DNA from: a virus
Virus record (IMG/VR): IMGVR_UViG_3300023198_001003
Span: 1 to 43,118 of that record
DNA: 43,118 nucleotides
Strand: one strand, 5' to 3'
The position numbers and the translations under genes are program-made. Shown one piece after another: positions 1-6,974 of this stretch; position 1 is the stretch's first letter, and the number at the start of each line of letters is the position of its first letter. The notes beneath the pieces were generated by a model that saw nothing but the letters and a program-made list of their open reading frames with translations, was not told the origin of the DNA and did no database searches.

Positions 1-70
1 TAGATACTTTAGGATAGATATATGTACCTTCTATCTTTTTTAATTCTTCTAGTGTTACTTCTTTAATCAT
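1..70 (-). CDS. Partial gene, unknown function, cut by window edge
   Basis: Only the first 23 codons are inside the window, beginning MIKEVTLEELKKIEG. The ATG overlaps the stop of the upstream gene (67-303) in an ATGA arrangement, so it is translationally coupled and continues the leftward operon. The fragment is too short to assign. Confidence 0.6.
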   Translation of the reverse strand, partial: MIKEVTLEELKKIEGTYIYPKVS

Positions 71-303
71 CTTTCTTCTTGGTTTATTTTCCTAAATTTT
101 TCTACCTTCCACTCTGGAGAATAGAATATCCCAAAGGATGGTAATCTTATAGATGGAAATTCTAATAGACTCCTTTGGGAACTACTTATTGTTTTATTTA
201 ATAATAAGAATTGAGAGTCAATCATCAATTCAACATCTGATGCATTAATGCCCTCATTCTTGGCTATGTTCTTGATTATCTGTTTTGTCTGTGAATGCTT
301 CAT
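67..303 (-). CDS. HU/IHF-like DNA-binding protein (putative)
   Basis: The product has 78 residues. The N-terminal half (SQTKQIIKNIAKNEGI) looks like the helical arm of small HU/IHF-type proteins. It is followed by FPSIRLPSFGIF at about residues 49-60, which resembles the 'VRLPxFGKF' turn seen in IHF-like proteins of Bacteroidetes phages. Such proteins bend DNA or compact the phage genome. It lies late in the leftward operon and overlaps both neighbours. The family call rests on this motif only; a structure prediction or profile search would settle it. Confidence 0.5.
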   Translation of the reverse strand: MKHSQTKQIIKNIAKNEGINASDVELMIDSQFLLLNKTISSSQRSLLEFPSIRLPSFGIFYSPEWKVEKFRKINQEER

Positions 304-499
304 GATTATTTAATACTTCATTTAAGCCTTTAATTAAAACAATTTGTTTGTCACTAAACCTAACCTTATTAACACCAATCTTATGAATTTCTTTATCTAA
401 AATATTTATTATCTCTTTAAATACTCCAGCTTCATTTCCTCCATTAGATTTAATGAAAGTCAAATTAACAACATGCTCTTCTTGTATTTCCATAGTCAT
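254..499 (-). CDS. Hypothetical protein, 81 aa
   Basis: I do not recognise this family. The protein is mixed-charge, with a likely amphipathic helix (FKEIINILDKEIHKIG) and an acidic, Gln/His-rich tail. It can start at the first ATG or two codons later; both lie directly after an A-rich leader. Its 3' end overlaps the following gene (67-303) by 50 bases, which is long, so the downstream gene may be translated by re-initiation. Confidence 0.55.
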   Translation of the reverse strand: MTMEIQEEHVVNLTFIKSNGGNEAGVFKEIINILDKEIHKIGVNKVRFSDKQIVLIKGLNEVLNNHEAFTDKTDNQEHSQE

Positions 500-508
500 A
501 AATTTAAG

Positions 509-691
509 TTAAATAATCATTTCATTATCTTGTTCTTTAATTTCCTTTAAACATTGGTTACATATAGGAGATTCAATACTTATATCAAATTCATCAAGCT
601 CTATCATATATGTAGCTCTTCTAGTCCTTGATTTGGTTGCACATCTACTACAATCTGCATGTTCTCCTTTTTTTAATTTTCTGTACTTCAT
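509..691 (-). CDS. Small zinc-ribbon protein, 60 aa
   Basis: Two CxxC pairs, CSRC near residue 14 and CNQC near residue 44, are about 30 residues apart with a beta-rich segment between them (ATYMIELDEFDISIES). This is the layout of a four-cysteine zinc ribbon. The N-terminus is basic, which suits nucleic-acid or protein binding. The real partner is unknown. It is part of the leftward operon with short gaps on both sides. Confidence 0.6.
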   Translation of the reverse strand: MKYRKLKKGEHADCSRCATKSRTRRATYMIELDEFDISIESPICNQCLKEIKEQDNEMII

Positions 692-692
692 G

Positions 693-872
693 TCAATTCA
701 TATTTTTCCATATTGTAATTTTCATGGTATTAGAATCAGTTCCAAATATAGTATTCTTATGAACCTTATAATTACTAGAGTTCTCTATAACATCCACCAT
801 CTCATAGTAAATATTAAATAACTCTTGTATATTTTCAGAACTATTTTCCACCCAATATACTAAATTATTCAT
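693..872 (-). CDS. Hypothetical protein, 59 aa
   Basis: The family is not recognised. I chose the ATG at 872 (MNNLVYWVEN) because it overlaps the stop codon of the upstream gene by only 8 bases. An ATG at 908 would add 12 residues but overlap by 44. The sequence is polar, with a Tyr-rich middle (LFNIYYEMVDVIENSS). Confidence 0.5.
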   Translation of the reverse strand: MNNLVYWVENSSENIQELFNIYYEMVDVIENSSNYKVHKNTIFGTDSNTMKITIWKNMN

Positions 873-1221
873 TGGTGGAGAGATTGAATATGATTTGGTC
901 TGTATCATGTAATATATATTTTTTGACTAAAGTGTCAGCTGTTATTATGCCTTTCTTTCTTAACCTCATCATACATACATATATAGTACTTATAGACATT
1001 CCATATTTGTCAGCTATTTCCTGCCTTGTATCATAATCAAATATAATTACATTCCTTTTATTCTCAGGAACTGCAGCATATTTATGATTAGCATAATACA
1101 AGCCAGTTAGAACTTGTTTATCCCTCCTTCTGAGACTATTAAAAGGAGGAATAAAACTTACAATGTTCATGATAAGATCAAACTTATCTTCTTCTGATAC
1201 TGCTGGTATTCTTAATTTCAT
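865..1221 (-). CDS. Winged-helix/HTH protein, 118 aa
   Basis: Residues about 70-95 (TRQEIADKYGMSISTIYVCM) form a clear helix-turn-helix of the 'xxEIAxxxGxSxSTVxxxxxRLxxKGxI' type, followed by a wing-like segment ending in KKGIITADTL. It is probably DNA-binding, either a transcription regulator of the leftward late genes or a packaging or structural accessory. It overlaps the upstream gene by 4 bases (ATGA). Its exact role cannot be read from sequence. Confidence 0.6.
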   Translation of the reverse strand: MKLRIPAVSEEDKFDLIMNIVSFIPPFNSLRRRDKQVLTGLYYANHKYAAVPENKRNVIIFDYDTRQEIADKYGMSISTIYVCMMRLRKKGIITADTLVKKYILHDTDQIIFNLSTNE

Positions 1222-1499
1222 GTTACTTTTCTTTTTTCTTGCTTCTCTTTATTTACATAAGTCTTACCCTTAGTCTTACCTATCCATTGAACAGGTACTA
1301 TGATTCTTCCATTAGCCCCTATTCTAGGGATTAATTCTGCAGATGCATGAAAGAACACGCCAAGTTTATGCTGTTTAACTTTTAGCTTTTGTTCTTTCAT
1401 TGCCATCTTATACAAGCTAAATTCCATATCTTCTGGTCTTTTGCTATAGCCATTTAGCTCTTCTACTGCTTGTGCTACTTCTTTGTTTGTATATTTCAT
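1218..1499 (-). CDS. Hypothetical basic protein, 93 aa
   Basis: The product is lysine-rich throughout, with a central hydrophobic beta-like stretch (LIPRIGANGRIIVPVQWIG) and a very basic C-terminus (YVNKEKQEKRK). This composition suggests nucleic-acid contact, but I know no family for it. It is coupled to the next gene through an ATGA overlap. Confidence 0.55.
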   Translation of the reverse strand: MKYTNKEVAQAVEELNGYSKRPEDMEFSLYKMAMKEQKLKVKQHKLGVFFHASAELIPRIGANGRIIVPVQWIGKTKGKTYVNKEKQEKRKVT

Positions 1500-1503
1500 A
1501 TAA

Positions 1504-1986
1504 TTAATTTAAATTAACATCTTGTAAAACTCCTTCATTATCAAAGACTCCAATCTTTTCTAATTCTTTCATAGGTACTAAGTAGATAATATCTTTCTTA
1601 TATTTTCTCCTATAGTATTGATAGTTTTTAGGACTAGTCCCAGTTAGGAACTCTATCTCTTCATTACATTTCCCTTCAAAAGTATCCCTTATTTTGCTTG
1701 TAGACACAAATAAGTATCCATCTTTATACTGGAACACTATGTGGGTTGCTTTACCATGTAGCCAACCTTTTCTTCCTCTAACATTCATTACTTCTATCCA
1801 GGTCACTTCATCTTGAGCATCTTGACCCATTCTTTTAGCTTTCTTAGACTTTATATCAAATGAATGTGGTCCATAAAATATGTCTATATGATCATGTACA
1901 TCTTGTGCAAATGATGAAAATACAAAATTATCTTCACTGTAAAATGCTACAAAGTCATCTCTTGATACATCTCTGAAGTTGCTCAT
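1504..1986 (-). CDS. Putative PD-(D/E)XK-fold phage nuclease, 160 aa
   Basis: The core reads FDIKSKKAKR at about residues 44-53, followed by TWIEVMNVRGRKGWLHGKA at about 62-80. An acidic residue before a K-rich strand, then W-x-E-x-x-N-x-x-G-x-x-GWL-x-G, recalls small phage nucleases of the restriction-endonuclease fold that cut or trim DNA. The candidate catalytic residues are D45, K47 and E64. It overlaps the start of the upstream 47-aa membrane gene by 4 bases. The assignment is inferred from motif shape. Confidence 0.5.
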   Translation of the reverse strand: MSNFRDVSRDDFVAFYSEDNFVFSSFAQDVHDHIDIFYGPHSFDIKSKKAKRMGQDAQDEVTWIEVMNVRGRKGWLHGKATHIVFQYKDGYLFVSTSKIRDTFEGKCNEEIEFLTGTSPKNYQYYRRKYKKDIIYLVPMKELEKIGVFDNEGVLQDVNLN

Positions 1987-2126
1987 ATAAGTCCTTTCAC
2001 TAAATTATATCCTAGCACTCCTAAAGCTCCTATCCCTAATAAAAAATATAATATTCTTACTAGATCCATGAAGAATTTCTCTGGATGTCTATTTGGGTAT
2101 TTTCTTACTTTATTATCTTCTTCCAT
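1983..2126 (-). CDS. Small single-pass membrane protein, 47 aa
   Basis: This short gene begins MEEDNKVRKYPNRHPEKFF and then has one hydrophobic helix (ILYFLLGIGALGVLGYNLV, about residues 25-43) ending in a short VKGLI tail. It reads as an inner-membrane peptide with a charged N-terminal domain. The stop overlaps the next gene's start (ATGA), so it is part of the operon. Possible roles include lysis accessory or membrane anchor; nothing decides between them. Confidence 0.55.
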   Translation of the reverse strand: MEEDNKVRKYPNRHPEKFFMDLVRILYFLLGIGALGVLGYNLVKGLI

Positions 2127-2187
2127 AGTATATAAATTAAAAAAGAGCATACACAGTGAGGGGGTAACTGTGTATACTCTAGGTTAA

Positions 2188-2553
2188 TTAGGACTTGCCT
2201 AATTTAGATTCTTTTAATTGTGGATCCTTTGTATTATCAAAATTCTTAGGATCAATAACTATCACCAGATGAAGATAACTCGCAATGAAGAACTTCCTTT
2301 TCTCCCCACCTTCTTCCTTTGGACTTACTTGATAGGCTTTAACTGTTTGTACATTATAGTCAAGTACTATGTCTCCAATGGCATATTTCTCTGGGACTGT
2401 TTCACCTTTACCTATAATAACACCATGTCTAATAACTTGATCACTAGTCTCAGGTAATATAATACCACTTTGAGTTTTCTTCTTCTCAAATACTTCTACT
2501 AATACATCATGTGCACTTAGTTTAATCTTTTCAATTTCCTTAATTCTTTCCAT
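2188..2553 (-). CDS. groES: GroES-like co-chaperonin (Cpn10), 121 aa
   Basis: The sequence follows the Cpn10 plan. An N-terminal HDVLVEVFEKKKTQSGIILPET corresponds to the conserved strand and mobile loop with its IIL-type hydrophobic tip. Next come 'GVIIGKGE' and 'YAIGDIVLDYN', matching the GDxVL strand. At 121 residues it is longer than host GroES (about 95) and has a C-terminal extension of about 20 residues. Phage GroES homologues such as T4 gp31 pair with host GroEL to fold capsid protein. It is the first gene of the leftward operon, just after a clear promoter. Confidence 0.85.
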   Translation of the reverse strand: MERIKEIEKIKLSAHDVLVEVFEKKKTQSGIILPETSDQVIRHGVIIGKGETVPEKYAIGDIVLDYNVQTVKAYQVSPKEEGGEKRKFFIASYLHLVIVIDPKNFDNTKDPQLKESKLGKS

Positions 2554-2600
2554 TTAATAAATTTTATTGGTTTTTATTGCTATTGATTCACTTATATACA

Positions 2601-2632
2601 CAAATATAATACATCTATTTGTAAATTCCAAA
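2601..2632 (-). promoter_or_regulatory. Bacteroidetes-type promoter for the leftward operon
   Basis: On the minus strand, TTTG (2632-2629) is followed after 20 bases by TATATTTG (2608-2601). This fits the TTTG-N19/21-TAnnTTTG consensus of Bacteroidetes sigma factors. Transcription should begin near 2595, about 40 bases upstream of groES. Confidence 0.75.
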
Positions 2633-3520
2633 TAAATTATGATATATTTTGTAAGTAGATGTAATAAAAAAAGAAAGAAGCTAATGAATGGACATCCAAT
2701 AACCTCTTTCTCAGGAAACTAAAAACACGAAAGGAGTAAAACCAGTGGAGAGAAAAAGAAGAAAAAAGGATGGTTTAGCTGAAATAACAATAGTTTAACA
2801 TCACAATGACTAAACCTGTATTTATATATAAGAACGCATCTTTTATCTCTCCAGTGCCATTAAGACACAATTTCATGAATATACATCTATGATGTATCAA
2901 TCTATATTTTAATTTGTTTATATTTAACAAAAGAACAAAGTTCTCCCTAGAGGATTCACACCTCCTTAGCCTTTTTGAGTCTTGCTGGATTTTAAATTTA
3001 ACCTTGTCTCTAATTAGTATTCAAGCTATTAACTTGCCCCAATTCTACTCTTCACTTTACTCTTCCCAGAGTGGTAGTCTTAGAATCTTGTGTTAAATTC
3101 TCTTTATGACATAAGAGGTTTTATTTCAACCCCCTTATTAGACCTGTTGCTATTTTTCGCATTGATGCGACCAGGTGAAACTATTAAAATATGTTTATTT
3201 AAGTGTGTCATGAGGTAAATATAGTAAAATAAAAAGTAGCTTCCAAATTTTTTGGGAATTATTTTTTTTTGACTTGCTTAAATAATTGATATTCAGGAAG
3301 AATAATTTTAAGTAGCCCCCCATGTTTATACATGAAATATAATTTGTCTATATGAAAAGTTTCATGTGTACCATAGAGTAGGAATATTAAAAATTTAGCA
3401 TATCAAAGTGAAAGTGTTTGGCACCTTAACAATAACCCTTCCTAACTTCTGCACATTGGACATATCCCCTAGGTTTCATGTGCATATATATAATTAGGGG
3501 TTCATTTAATTCTTTTTATC
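2633..3520. other. Long divergent noncoding region with several RNA/DNA stems
   Basis: About 890 bases separate the leftward promoter from the first rightward gene, with no convincing gene on either strand. It contains nested stems: TGGAGAGA (2746-2753) with TCTCTCCA (2846-2853), and inside it GGTTTAG (2772-2778) with CTAAACC (2810-2816). A third stem pairs CCCCTA (3466-3471) with TAGGGG (3495-3500), just upstream of the gene at 3521. The word TTTCATGTG occurs twice, near 3359 and 3475. It is the natural place for an origin, operator cluster or leader RNA, but I see no iteron array. Confidence 0.6.
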
Positions 3521-3775
3521 ATGGCAAATACATTGAAATTTAACAGAAGTCTATCTGTAAAGCAATTCTTAGCTGAAACTAATGCAGATTCTATCAAGGT
3601 TCGTCACAATGACAAAACTGGTAAGAACTTCTTTACTGCAGGTGAAGTAACTGGTGCAGTAGGTACTGAAATGAACTATAAGGAAGATCCTGTAGTTAGT
3701 GAAGTTACTGGTGATGATGATACATTCTGGTTACTACACAAAGCAGGTGGAGAAGTTCTTGATGAACTATCCTAA
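3521..3775 (+). CDS. Hypothetical acidic protein, 84 aa
   Basis: This is the first gene of the rightward block. It is polar and acidic, with FNRSLSVKQFLAETNADSIK at the start, then a beta-like run (NFFTAGEVTGAVG) and an acidic stretch (SEVTGDDDTFW). It is followed by a strong hairpin with a T-rich tail, so it is probably a stand-alone early transcript. No family is recognised. Confidence 0.65.
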   Translation: MANTLKFNRSLSVKQFLAETNADSIKVRHNDKTGKNFFTAGEVTGAVGTEMNYKEDPVVSEVTGDDDTFWLLHKAGGEVLDELS

Positions 3776-3785
3776 TGCTAAGGGG

Positions 3786-3809
3786 ACTGCACAATAGTGC
3801 AGTTTCTTT
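3786..3809 (+). terminator. Rho-independent terminator
   Basis: ACTGCAC (3786-3792) pairs with GTGCAGT (3797-3803) across a 4-base loop, followed by a T-rich tail. It closes the transcript of the 84-aa gene. Confidence 0.7.
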
Positions 3810-3836
3810 AAAAAGAGTCATAACATAGGGGTTATG

Positions 3837-3921
3837 TAGTGTACATAGTGGTTACAGGTGTGTTACACTACAACTGACAACATGTCATGCACTTTTACAA
3901 TAACCATGTCAACATGTCAGT
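3837..3921 (+). other. Tandem stem-loops in noncoding spacer
   Basis: Two consecutive stems lie between the terminator and the next gene. TAGTGT (3837-3842) pairs with ACACTA (3865-3870). ACTGACA (3873-3879) pairs with TGTCAGT (3915-3921), whose loop contains ACATGT and CATGTCA repeats. They could be the leader of the next gene, protein-binding palindromes or a small RNA. No T-tract follows the second stem. Confidence 0.45.
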
Positions 3922-3971
3922 TTATATAATAACATAATCATAAATACTAATCTAAATTAAAACCCAAACTC

Positions 3972-4439
3972 ATGTCTGTAATTAAACGTAATGATACACT
4001 TCAAAATGTATTAAAATATTGGAATCATAATGATAAATCTAATATTGGATCAGGTAGATTATCTAGAACATTAGATGCTAGTAACAATTATGTACATACT
4101 CAACATCATGGTAGAGAGGACATTAAATTATTTAATGTTAAAACTATTACTACTGTTAATGGTATACAATTAGGTAAAACTACACATAATCAATATGCTA
4201 TAGATCCTAGTTATCCTATTAGTTTTAAAGATCATCTTATAGAACCTTTAGTTCGTCAATGGTTTAATGATAATAAAGATGAAATTAAAATTCAAATTCA
4301 TTATTTAAAATGGTTTAATGCTCAAACAATTCAAGACATGTTATTACCTGATTTGTTAGAATTATTAAATGATTATTATTATAATAATGAAGAAGCAGAA
4401 CATTTATTTACAGAACTAGTAAGTAAATCATTTAATTAA
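3972..4439 (+). CDS. Hypothetical protein, 155 aa
   Basis: The product starts MSVIKRNDTLQNVLKYWNHN. It has a His/Asn-rich N-terminal half and a C-terminal helical part (MLLPDLLELLNDYYYNNEEAE). It has no cysteines and no known motif. The start follows an A-rich leader, and the gene ends just before an 11-bp hairpin. I cannot assign a function. Confidence 0.65.
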   Translation: MSVIKRNDTLQNVLKYWNHNDKSNIGSGRLSRTLDASNNYVHTQHHGREDIKLFNVKTITTVNGIQLGKTTHNQYAIDPSYPISFKDHLIEPLVRQWFNDNKDEIKIQIHYLKWFNAQTIQDMLLPDLLELLNDYYYNNEEAEHLFTELVSKSFN

Positions 4440-4445
4440 CAACAT

Positions 4446-4473
4446 AGAACTCTTATCCAAATATAAGAGTTCT
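4446..4473 (+). terminator. Stem-loop terminator
   Basis: AGAACTCTTAT (4446-4456) pairs with ATAAGAGTTCT (4463-4473) across 6 bases and is followed by an AATTT run. The T-tract is weak, so termination may be partial or the hairpin may protect the mRNA end. Confidence 0.55.
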
Positions 4474-4519
4474 AATTTAATACAATCAAAACATAGAAGT
4501 TAAACTAAAACAAAAGCTC

Positions 4520-4621
4520 ATGGGACAAATAGAAGCATTTTTACTTACAATAGGTTTAATATACTTATTAATAGTATTAATAGACAAACAAAATAGTGAT
4601 AATTCAAGAAAAAATGGATAA
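4520..4621 (+). CDS. Tiny membrane peptide, 33 aa
   Basis: The gene follows a typical A-rich leader. It encodes MGQIEAFLLTIGLIYLLIVL and then a polar tail (IDKQNSDNSRKNG). The single hydrophobic helix with a short cytoplasmic tail marks a small integral membrane peptide. It sits 5 bases upstream of the next gene. Lysis or host-membrane roles are possible but unproven. Confidence 0.5.
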   Translation: MGQIEAFLLTIGLIYLLIVLIDKQNSDNSRKNG

Positions 4622-4626
4622 TTAGT

Positions 4627-4911
4627 ATGAGAGTAAATGCTAAATTATTAAAAGACACTCAAACCATTTATGCTACAAACTTAAATGGTTTGAGTATGAT
4701 TACTGATTCTCAGGGTCATAATGTAAATGCTCACTTCTCAACTCATGTACAAATAGATACTACAAATAACTTTACAATAGTAACTTACATTGTGGGTCTA
4801 TTCAATCAGGATAGTCCTGATTACTTTAGAGAAGAATTTAGTGACTATGATAAAGCAAAAGATAAGTATAATGAATTAGTTACTAAATATAATGCTTATA
4901 AAATAAAATAA
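4627..4911 (+). CDS. Hypothetical protein, 94 aa
   Basis: This is a mostly beta-like protein (MRVNAKLLKDTQTIYATNLNG, then TTNNFTIVTYIVGLFNQ) with a C-terminal helix rich in Tyr and Lys. No cysteines or catalytic motifs are visible. It is closed by a CACCTTT/AAAGGTG hairpin right after the stop. No family is recognised. Confidence 0.6.
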   Translation: MRVNAKLLKDTQTIYATNLNGLSMITDSQGHNVNAHFSTHVQIDTTNNFTIVTYIVGLFNQDSPDYFREEFSDYDKAKDKYNELVTKYNAYKIK

Positions 4912-4916
4912 TTACA

Positions 4917-5136
4917 CCTTTAAAGGTGATAATATTATAATTAACTAAGGTATGAAAGGACTGCTGTAAAGCTATGAAGTCACCTCAATCAGTTAATTAT
5001 AGGCAGCTAAATAATGAGTTCGTTAAAGTGTGATTAATATCTACTTAGAATTTCTGTTTAGCCTTCAAATATGAAAGTATTTGTTGTATAGTTTAATAAT
5101 GATATATGTGTCTTAATCAGGTGGATTATTAAACTA
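4917..5136 (+). other. Structured noncoding spacer with two long perfect stems
   Basis: About 300 bases (4912-5212) carry no gene. After a short hairpin, the 11-bp stem 4936-4946/4991-5001 encloses nested AGGT/ACCT and GACT/AGTC pairs, which gives a compact multi-helix fold. A second 12-bp perfect stem pairs 5089-5100 with 5125-5136. Between them lies an ACTTAGAATTTC word reminiscent of the UUAGAA element further right, but with no matching clamp stem. The spacer may be a small RNA or a leader controlling the gene at 5213. Confidence 0.5.
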
Positions 5137-5212
5137 ATTGTGCGACCATAATTATTGATACATTATGGAGATAAATAAACTTAAATTTAAAACTAAAACT
5201 AAAACAAAAATC

Positions 5213-5485
5213 ATGGATCAATTATTAATTTTTACAGCAACTGCAATACCTTTCGAAGATCTTTTAAAAGAATTACAAAAATCAGTAAATCAATGTAGAG
5301 AAGTTATGGCCATTAGTCATAATAAAGAAGACATTGAGAAAGCTAAAAAGAAAGTAGGCTTTAATTGTTTATTATTTATGACTAAATTAAATACTGGTGA
5401 TGATATGTCTAAAGCTATGGATATGGCTGAAGAAATGGATAAACTGAAAGATATTAATAATATGTTTAATCCTAATAAGTCATGA
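5213..5485 (+). CDS. Hypothetical helical protein, 90 aa
   Basis: I start it at the ATG at 5213 because that ATG follows the canonical aaaacaaaaatc leader; an upstream in-frame ATG at 5165 would translate the leader itself. The protein is helical (FEDLLKELQKSVNQCREVMA, then MDMAEEMDKLKDINNMF) and has no known motif. The next gene overlaps it by 4 bases, suggesting co-production. Confidence 0.6.
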   Translation: MDQLLIFTATAIPFEDLLKELQKSVNQCREVMAISHNKEDIEKAKKKVGFNCLLFMTKLNTGDDMSKAMDMAEEMDKLKDINNMFNPNKS

Positions 5486-5691
5486 CAATACAAGAAGTAG
5501 AACAAGAGATTATTAAAACAATTGAAACATCTATTCAACCACTAGATATAATTGATTTAATTATTCTACTTTGTGATGAAGTTCATCATGATGTAGTGAA
5601 GTTCTATAATATTCTCTCTAATCTAGTTAAAAAGAAAATACTAGAAAAGAAAAGTATTGATTGTAAAGTTTATTATTTAATATACAATTAA
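5482..5691 (+). CDS. Small wHTH-like protein, 69 aa
   Basis: The order of helices (TIQEVEQEIIKTIETS, IDLIILLC, VVKFYNILSNLVKKKIL) and a final beta strand (CKVYYLIYN) resemble a compact winged-helix domain. It could be a small regulator. It is coupled to the previous gene by an ATGA overlap. The fold is inferred from pattern only. Confidence 0.5.
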   Translation: MTIQEVEQEIIKTIETSIQPLDIIDLIILLCDEVHHDVVKFYNILSNLVKKKILEKKSIDCKVYYLIYN

Positions 5692-5693
5692 TT

Positions 5694-5873
5694 ATGGACA
5701 TAAAGAAAATAAGACAATCTGAGGACAATATTCATTGTCCTCATTGTTTAAGAAGTAATTTAATTCACGAGAATACATTTTTAGGCCAAACTAAATTAAA
5801 TAGGAAAAAAGCTTATTTTATGGTTTGGAAATGTTATTGTGGTGAAGATTTTAAAACTAAACACCAACTTTAA
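5694..5873 (+). CDS. Small zinc-ribbon protein, 59 aa
   Basis: The sequence has CPHC near residue 15 and CYCG near residue 48, which gives a four-ligand zinc ribbon with an intervening basic loop (LGQTKLNRKKAYF). It lies two bases after the previous stop and two before the next gene, so it belongs to the small-gene operon 5213-6061. Its target is unknown. Confidence 0.55.
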   Translation: MDIKKIRQSEDNIHCPHCLRSNLIHENTFLGQTKLNRKKAYFMVWKCYCGEDFKTKHQL

Positions 5874-5875
5874 TT

Positions 5876-6061
5876 ATGGGACAAATTGCTGAAGACATGA
5901 TAGATGGAACTTGTTGTTCTCTCTGTGGATGTTATTTTATTAAAAAGAATAAGAAACAGGAATTAGAGTTATTTACTCATGGATATCCTGTAGCTTGTAA
6001 TGATTGTCATGATGATAATTGTTCACAAGAGAAACAATCTAAAGATGCTAAAACAGCATAA
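5876..6061 (+). CDS. Small zinc-binding protein, 61 aa
   Basis: The product has CCSLCGCYF at about residues 13-21 and CNDCHDDNC at about 42-50, a treble-clef or zinc-ribbon style pair of knuckles, with a lysine-rich tail. It is the third consecutive tiny gene in this operon and the second with zinc ligands. Such proteins in phages often act on host transcription or translation, but the sequence does not say which. Confidence 0.55.
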   Translation: MGQIAEDMIDGTCCSLCGCYFIKKNKKQELELFTHGYPVACNDCHDDNCSQEKQSKDAKTA

Positions 6062-6148
6062 AAATATTGAGTGATAAAGATGTGCTTAGTGTTAACTAGT
6101 AGTGTATACTATTAGTTTGAACACTTTCCTACTTTGTTCTCATTACTA

Positions 6149-6229
6149 AGAGGGAATGGTAATTAATCAATTATTATTCACTGTGGTTTGTGGTTTATTA
6201 AAATTATATTCAACTATTCCCTCTTTTTA
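6149..6229 (+). terminator. Long-loop terminator-like stem
   Basis: AGAGGGAAT (6149-6157) pairs with ATTCCCTCT (6216-6224), followed by five Ts. The 58-base loop is unusually long, so this may be an RNA element with a terminator at its base. Upstream, at about 6085-6127, AGT-rich inverted repeats form another hairpin. Apart from these and the minihelix at 6278, the 6062-6371 spacer shows no gene. Confidence 0.5.
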
Positions 6230-6277
6230 CTTATTAAATAACAAAATTAAAAATAAAGCCAAATTTTAATTATCCAA

Positions 6278-6324
6278 AAGGATAGGCAGGTGTCATAATG
6301 GAGGTTCGAGTCTTCCTATCCTTT
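6278..6324 (+). ncRNA. tRNA-like minihelix: acceptor stem plus T-arm only
   Basis: AAGGATA (6278-6284) pairs with TATCCTT (6317-6323). Directly inside is a canonical T-arm, GGAGG-TTCGAGT-CTTCC (6300-6316). Only 15 bases replace the D and anticodon arms. It would fold as a coaxial minihelix that RNase P or tRNase Z could recognise, but it cannot decode. It may be a decayed tRNA, a processing signal for the transcript ahead of the gene at 6372, or a tRNA mimic. Confidence 0.6.
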
Positions 6325-6371
6325 CAATAGCATATTGCTATTTTAATAATCTATCTAAAACAAAAATCAAG

Positions 6372-6911
6372 ATGGAAACTAAAGAAAACAACAACAAAGC
6401 TCAAAATGTAGTTATTGAAGAAATCTATGAAGCTAAAGAAGGAAACAATCCTGACTACAAAACTCTTCAATTGAGAAGTGTAACTATTAGGGAAAAGACA
6501 GGTACTTTGACTTCTATGTTACTAGGTGGAAACTTTGAAGAGCAGAGAGTTGCTTTCCAAACTATTCACAAAGATCAAGTTGCTAAACTAGGTTTAGCTA
6601 AAGGACAAGATCTTAGTGAGAAAATGGGAATGGATTTAAGATTAACTATTCGTGAGATTAGTGAATCTGATCATAATGTTTTACCAGAAACAGGTGATGC
6701 TAATGGTTTTAATAAACCTGCATTTAAAGAAAAGCAAACTCCAAGTGGAGATATGCTTTCTACCACTGATGGTGAGCAAATTTTCAGATCTGTTAAATTA
6801 ACTGCTTCTAATGCTAAGGATGTATACTTGGAGAATGCTCCAGTTAATGCTAATCCTAATGCAGCTGCTATTGAAGCAGAAACAGGATTTGACAAGCATT
6901 CTGAGCAGTAA
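6372..6911 (+). CDS. Hypothetical protein, 179 aa
   Basis: The protein has an Asn/Lys-rich N-terminus, a central beta-rich region (YKTLQLRSVTIREKTG, DLRLTIREISESDHN) and a low-complexity Ala/Asn tail (NAPVNANPNAAAIEAE). This layout suits a small nucleic-acid-binding or scaffold protein, but no family is recognised. A strong terminator follows. Confidence 0.65.
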   Translation: METKENNNKAQNVVIEEIYEAKEGNNPDYKTLQLRSVTIREKTGTLTSMLLGGNFEEQRVAFQTIHKDQVAKLGLAKGQDLSEKMGMDLRLTIREISESDHNVLPETGDANGFNKPAFKEKQTPSGDMLSTTDGEQIFRSVKLTASNAKDVYLENAPVNANPNAAAIEAETGFDKHSEQ

Positions 6912-6925
6912 AAGTTAGTATTTTT

Positions 6926-6960
6926 AAACTCCAGTGAAATATAGTAGCTGGAGTTTTTAT
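6926..6960 (+). terminator. Rho-independent terminator
   Basis: AAACTCCAG (6926-6934) pairs with CTGGAGTTT (6948-6956) and runs into a T-rich tail. It ends the transcript of the 179-aa gene. Confidence 0.75.
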
Positions 6961-6974
6961 TTAAATCAAATCTT

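Noticed and set aside
2914-3096. A 60-codon open frame on the plus strand in the divergent region
   Set aside because: No A-rich leader, composition unlike neighbouring genes (Ser/Leu/Cys-rich), and it lies across RNA-like inverted repeats.
5046-5056. ACTTAGAATTTC at 5042-5053 as a clamp RNA
   Set aside because: I could not find a complementary clamp strand ending in NUA-G at a suitable distance.
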